Origin: an uncultured Elusimicrobiales bacterium
GTDB lineage: Bacteria > Elusimicrobiota > Elusimicrobia > Elusimicrobiales > Elusimicrobiaceae
Length of the DNA stretch: 7,511 nucleotides
Assembly: GCA_944325235.1 (NCBI GenBank)
Contig: CALUZE010000062.1
Location: forward strand, 1 to 7,511
Reading direction: 5' to 3'
Shown here: positions 4,714 through 7,511 of the stretch, in pieces
How positions within the stretch are numbered: position 1 is the first letter of the stretch
Layout: every line of letters starts with the position of its first letter
Translations under genes and position numbers: made by a program
The notes under the pieces: model-generated
Seen by the model: only the letters and a program-made list of their open reading frames with translations
Databases searched by the model: none
Told to the model about the DNA's origin: nothing

Positions 4714-7511
4714 TACTGGAAAAACGCGAAGAACTGCAAACGCTGTTGGGCGTAAACATCGTGGTGGAAGCCGGCGCTGGAACGGGAAAAACCACGTTGT
4801 TAATTGACCGGCTGTGCCTGGCGGTGCTCGCGCAGGGAACGCCGGTGGAAAAATTGGTGGCGCTTACGTTTACCGAAAAAGCCGCCGCCGAATTAAAAAC
4901 CCGTTTTATTTTTAAGCTCCAGGCGTTGGTCCGCGCGATTAAAGAGGGGCAGAAGGACGCCTCATTACAGCGTTTGCGTGACAACTTTGACGTAAAGGAC
5001 GATACGCTTTTGTCCCGTGCCGAAGCCGCCCTGGCGCGTATGGACCGCGCGTCCATCGGCACGATACACGGCTTCTGCGCCGAAATTTTAAAAGCCTACC
5101 CGCTGGAAGCCGGCCTGGCCCCCAACGCCGAGATTGACTCCGGCCAACGCGCCGCGCGCTTGTTTGACGCGCGCTGGAATTCCTTTTTGGATGAACAGCT
5201 GGGGCCGTCCGCCCCGCGGGCCGCGGAATGGAAAAAGGTGCTCAAGGAAGTTTCCCTTCCGGAGTTGAAAGATTTTGCCCAAGAACTTTGCAGCGGCAAA
5301 ATTGAGTCGTACGATTATTACGCCCACCGCGATATGCTGGCCGCCCTGTGTTTGGAGCGCGCCGCCCGCGCCGAGGAACTGCTGGCACCTTATATAAAGC
5401 CCGGCAAAAAATTGCGCAAGGCCGAACAGGTGCTGCAGGGAGCGGCGGCCTCGCTGCGGCGCACGGCCGCATTTTTAAAAAGTGCTCCCGTGGCGCCGGC
5501 ACCGGAAACGGCGGTGTTTTCCTTCCCGGCAGATTGTTATAAAGATTGGGAGCCCGAAGCGTTTGAAGAAGCCCGCTCCATCGTGGCGTTTGCTTCCAAA
5601 ACCACGCCCGAGCAACAGCAGCTTTTCTTGGATGCGTACCGCCTGGTGAAAGACGTTACCGATGACATCCGCGCCGAATTCGGCCGCGAAGGCATTTTGA
5701 GCTTTGACGATTTAATCGTTAAAACCCGCAACCTGCTGCAAAACAATTTGTACGTGCGGCGGCTTTTAAAAGAAAAATTTGACGTGTTGTTTATTGACGA
5801 ATTCCAGGATACGGACCCGGTGCAGGGGGAATTGTTGCTGTTCTTGGCGGAGGAAAAAGCCTCCTCGGCCGCGCGCTGGCAGGACGTGCGCCTGGCGCCC
5901 GGCAAGTTGTTTGTGGTGGGCGACCCCAAGCAGTCCATTTACCGCTTCCGCGGGGCGGACATCACGGCCTACGAACTGTTTACCGATTTGATTTTAAAAC
6001 AAGGCGGCGTTAAGCATTTCCTGCAGCAGAACTTCCGCAGTGCGCCGGAAATTATTGAAACCGCCAACTCCATTTGTTCCCGCGCGATGATTCAGCAAAG
6101 CGCTTTCCAGCCGGCGTACGTGCCGATTTTTACCGGCAAAACCGCCCGCGGCGGCGCCAGCTCGTGGTTGTTTATCACCGCGCCGGAAGGCGAAAAAATT
6201 TCCGCCGACGCCTACCGCGACAACCAGGCCGAACGCATTGCCGATTGGATAGAGCAAAACGTCGGCCGCCTGACGCTGGCGGACGGACACAAACTGGCAT
6301 ACCGGGATATCGCCCTGCTCACGCGGGCGGCCACCACCGTCGGCCCGTTTACCAACGCCCTGCGCCGCCGCGGTATTGCGTTTAACGTGGAAACGGACAA
6401 AGATTTTTACCGCAAGCAGGAAGTAAACGATTTCTTAAATTTCCTGCGCGCCGCGTCGGACCCGCAGGACCGCACCGCGCTGGCCGGCGTGTTAAGAAGC
6501 CCGCTGGGCGCCCTGACGGACGAAGAAATTTATCAGCTGGCCGTGCGGGGGGAGTTAACCCTGTTTGCCAAAACGTCCGACGAAAAAGCCGCCCGCTGCT
6601 ACGCCCTATTAAAAGATTTTTCCGCCCGGGCCGGGCGCCGCGCCCTGCAGGAAGTGCTGGAAGACGTGTTGGAAGATACCTTCCTGCCCGAAGCGTGCGC
6701 GGCCGCGTACGAAGGGGAACAGACGCTGGCCAATCTGCGGCGTTTGGCCGCCATGGGGCAGAGCTATGCGGCGGAGGGGGAAACGTCCCTTTCGCAATTT
6801 TTAAGTGAAATCCAAACCTTGTTGGAAGAACATCCCGACCGCCTGACCGCCCCCGCGCCGGACGACGCGCTGGACGCCGTGTCCGTCATGACGGTGCACA
6901 AATCCAAGGGGTTGGAATTCCCGGTAGTTATTTTGGCGGACTTGTCCAAAAAAGACACCGCTTCCACCGCCAAGCCGCAAACGCATATTTTTTCCTGGCA
7001 GTACAATATGCACGGCCTGCGGGTGGGCAAAGTGTGCGACGTGAATTTGGCCTTTTTGGAAGGTGAACAAAAAAAGCACGACAAGTGTGAAGAAGTCCGC
7101 GTGCTGTACGTGGCGCTTACGCGCGCCAAGGAGCGCATGCTCCTGTCGGCCGACAGCCGCGCGGGTGCGGACAAGGCTTCCGCCCCGTTTTTGGCGGCGG
7201 GACTTTTCCCCAACGGGGAAGAAAAACCCGCTACCTTGAAAGACGGCGAATTGGAAATGCCCGTTTGGTACGCCGCGTACCAAAACCCGGACGCCTTCCG
7301 CTACCGCCACACAGCAGTCGGCCCGGCGGCCGAAACCGCGCGCGAAGTAGCCGCGTGGCGCGAAGCCTATGCCCGGCGCAAAGCCCGCTACGAAGAGATG
7401 CTGTTGCATAACCAAAAGCGCGCCCCCAGCGAGCTCGTCCAATCACCGGACACGCTGAGCGAGGCGCAGCGCGCGGGAGCAGAACTCGGCACGGTGTGCC
7501 ACCGCGCCTTG
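4710..7511 (+). CDS. addA: AddA-like ATP-dependent helicase-nuclease subunit (3' end outside window)
   Basis: This is the motor subunit of an AddAB-type complex, a UvrD/RecB-family 3'-5' helicase that unwinds DNA at double-strand breaks and, through a C-terminal nuclease, trims the 3'-ended strand before RecA loading. The frame is open for 934 codons to the window edge. All major SF1A motifs are seen: Walker A AGAGTGKT (21-28, K27), Ia ALTFTEKAA (51-59), TIHGFC (118-123), Walker B IDEFQDTD (362-369), III GDPKQSIYRFRGAD (404-417), IV NFRS (441-444), V TVHKSKGLEF (728-737) and VI YVALTRAKE (800-808). The last residues, with G-T-V-C-H931-R-A-L, match the opening helix of the AddA nuclease domain; its catalytic aspartates and lysine lie beyond the window. 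The glutamine of the usual Q motif is not evident before Walker A. The start is fixed by a strong ribosome site overlapping addB, so the subunits should be made together. Confidence 0.93.
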   Translation, partial: MILEKREELQTLLGVNIVVEAGAGTGKTTLLIDRLCLAVLAQGTPVEKLVALTFTEKAAAELKTRFIFKLQALVRAIKEGQKDASLQRLRDNFDVKDDTLLSRAEAALARMDRASIGTIHGFCAEILKAYPLEAGLAPNAEIDSGQRAARLFDARWNSFLDEQLGPSAPRAAEWKKVLKEVSLPELKDFAQELCSGKIESYDYYAHRDMLAALCLERAARAEELLAPYIKPGKKLRKAEQVLQGAAASLRRTAAFLKSAPVAPAPETAVFSFPADCYKDWEPEAFEEARSIVAFASKTTPEQQQLFLDAYRLVKDVTDDIRAEFGREGILSFDDLIVKTRNLLQNNLYVRRLLKEKFDVLFIDEFQDTDPVQGELLLFLAEEKASSAARWQDVRLAPGKLFVVGDPKQSIYRFRGADITAYELFTDLILKQGGVKHFLQQNFRSAPEIIETANSICSRAMIQQSAFQPAYVPIFTGKTARGGASSWLFITAPEGEKISADAYRDNQAERIADWIEQNVGRLTLADGHKLAYRDIALLTRAATTVGPFTNALRRRGIAFNVETDKDFYRKQEVNDFLNFLRAASDPQDRTALAGVLRSPLGALTDEEIYQLAVRGELTLFAKTSDEKAARCYALLKDFSARAGRRALQEVLEDVLEDTFLPEACAAAYEGEQTLANLRRLAAMGQSYAAEGETSLSQFLSEIQTLLEEHPDRLTAPAPDDALDAVSVMTVHKSKGLEFPVVILADLSKKDTASTAKPQTHIFSWQYNMHGLRVGKVCDVNLAFLEGEQKKHDKCEEVRVLYVALTRAKERMLLSADSRAGADKASAPFLAAGLFPNGEEKPATLKDGELEMPVWYAAYQNPDAFRYRHTAVGPAAETAREVAAWREAYARRKARYEEMLLHNQKRAPSELVQSPDTLSEAQRAGAELGTVCHRAL

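Noticed and set aside
6801..7442. - strand open frame (about 213 codons) inside addA
   Set aside because: It lies opposite motifs V and VI of the helicase, which explain the coding constraint, and its translation resembles no family.
1699..7511. Possible new defence system made of a helicase and a nuclease
   Set aside because: Helicase-nuclease pairs also occur in defence islands, but the gene order, the ATGA overlap, the four-cysteine staple and the full AddA motif set match the housekeeping AddAB repair enzyme, and the neighbours (sixA, uppP, proC) are core genes with no mobile or phage signs.

Overview
The window reads as an ordinary, densely coded bacterial chromosomal segment with five protein genes, two of them cut by the window edges. 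By eye the DNA is fairly GC-rich, with AT-rich non-coding gaps. The standard genetic code fits: TAA, TGA and TAG all act as stops. I see no transposase, phage gene, CRISPR array, tRNA or rRNA. The codon style and protein variants loosely recall gut Elusimicrobiota. That is an impression from memory and should be treated as weak.

Layout. (1) Positions 2-331, + strand: the C-terminal part of proC, pyrroline-5-carboxylate reductase. (2) Positions 350-385: a perfect hairpin flanked by A and T runs, which can act as a terminator for both converging transcripts. (3) Positions 402-1640, - strand: a two-gene unit of sixA, a histidine phosphatase, followed after 3 bases by uppP, undecaprenyl-diphosphate phosphatase. 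(4) Positions 1641-1698: a 58-bp AT-rich divergent gap that should carry promoters for both sides. (5) Positions 1699-7511, + strand: addB-addA, joined by an ATGA overlap. They encode the two subunits of an AddAB-type helicase-nuclease. addA runs off the right edge just as its C-terminal nuclease domain begins.

How the genes work together. AddA carries every major superfamily 1A helicase motif. AddB lacks a Walker A loop but keeps a full PD-(D/E)XK nuclease core and the four-cysteine iron-sulfur staple. The pair should process double-strand breaks for RecA-dependent repair. UppP recycles the lipid carrier of cell wall synthesis. SixA removes phosphate from phosphohistidine or a related substrate. 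proC belongs to proline synthesis and has no obvious link to the others.

I did not find a convincing undescribed system. The points worth a second look are modest: the AddB subunit without Walker A, the difference in ribosome binding sites between addB and addA, a strong context bias of the TTA leucine codon in addAB, and the sixA-uppP pairing. No stretch over 300 bases lacks a gene.
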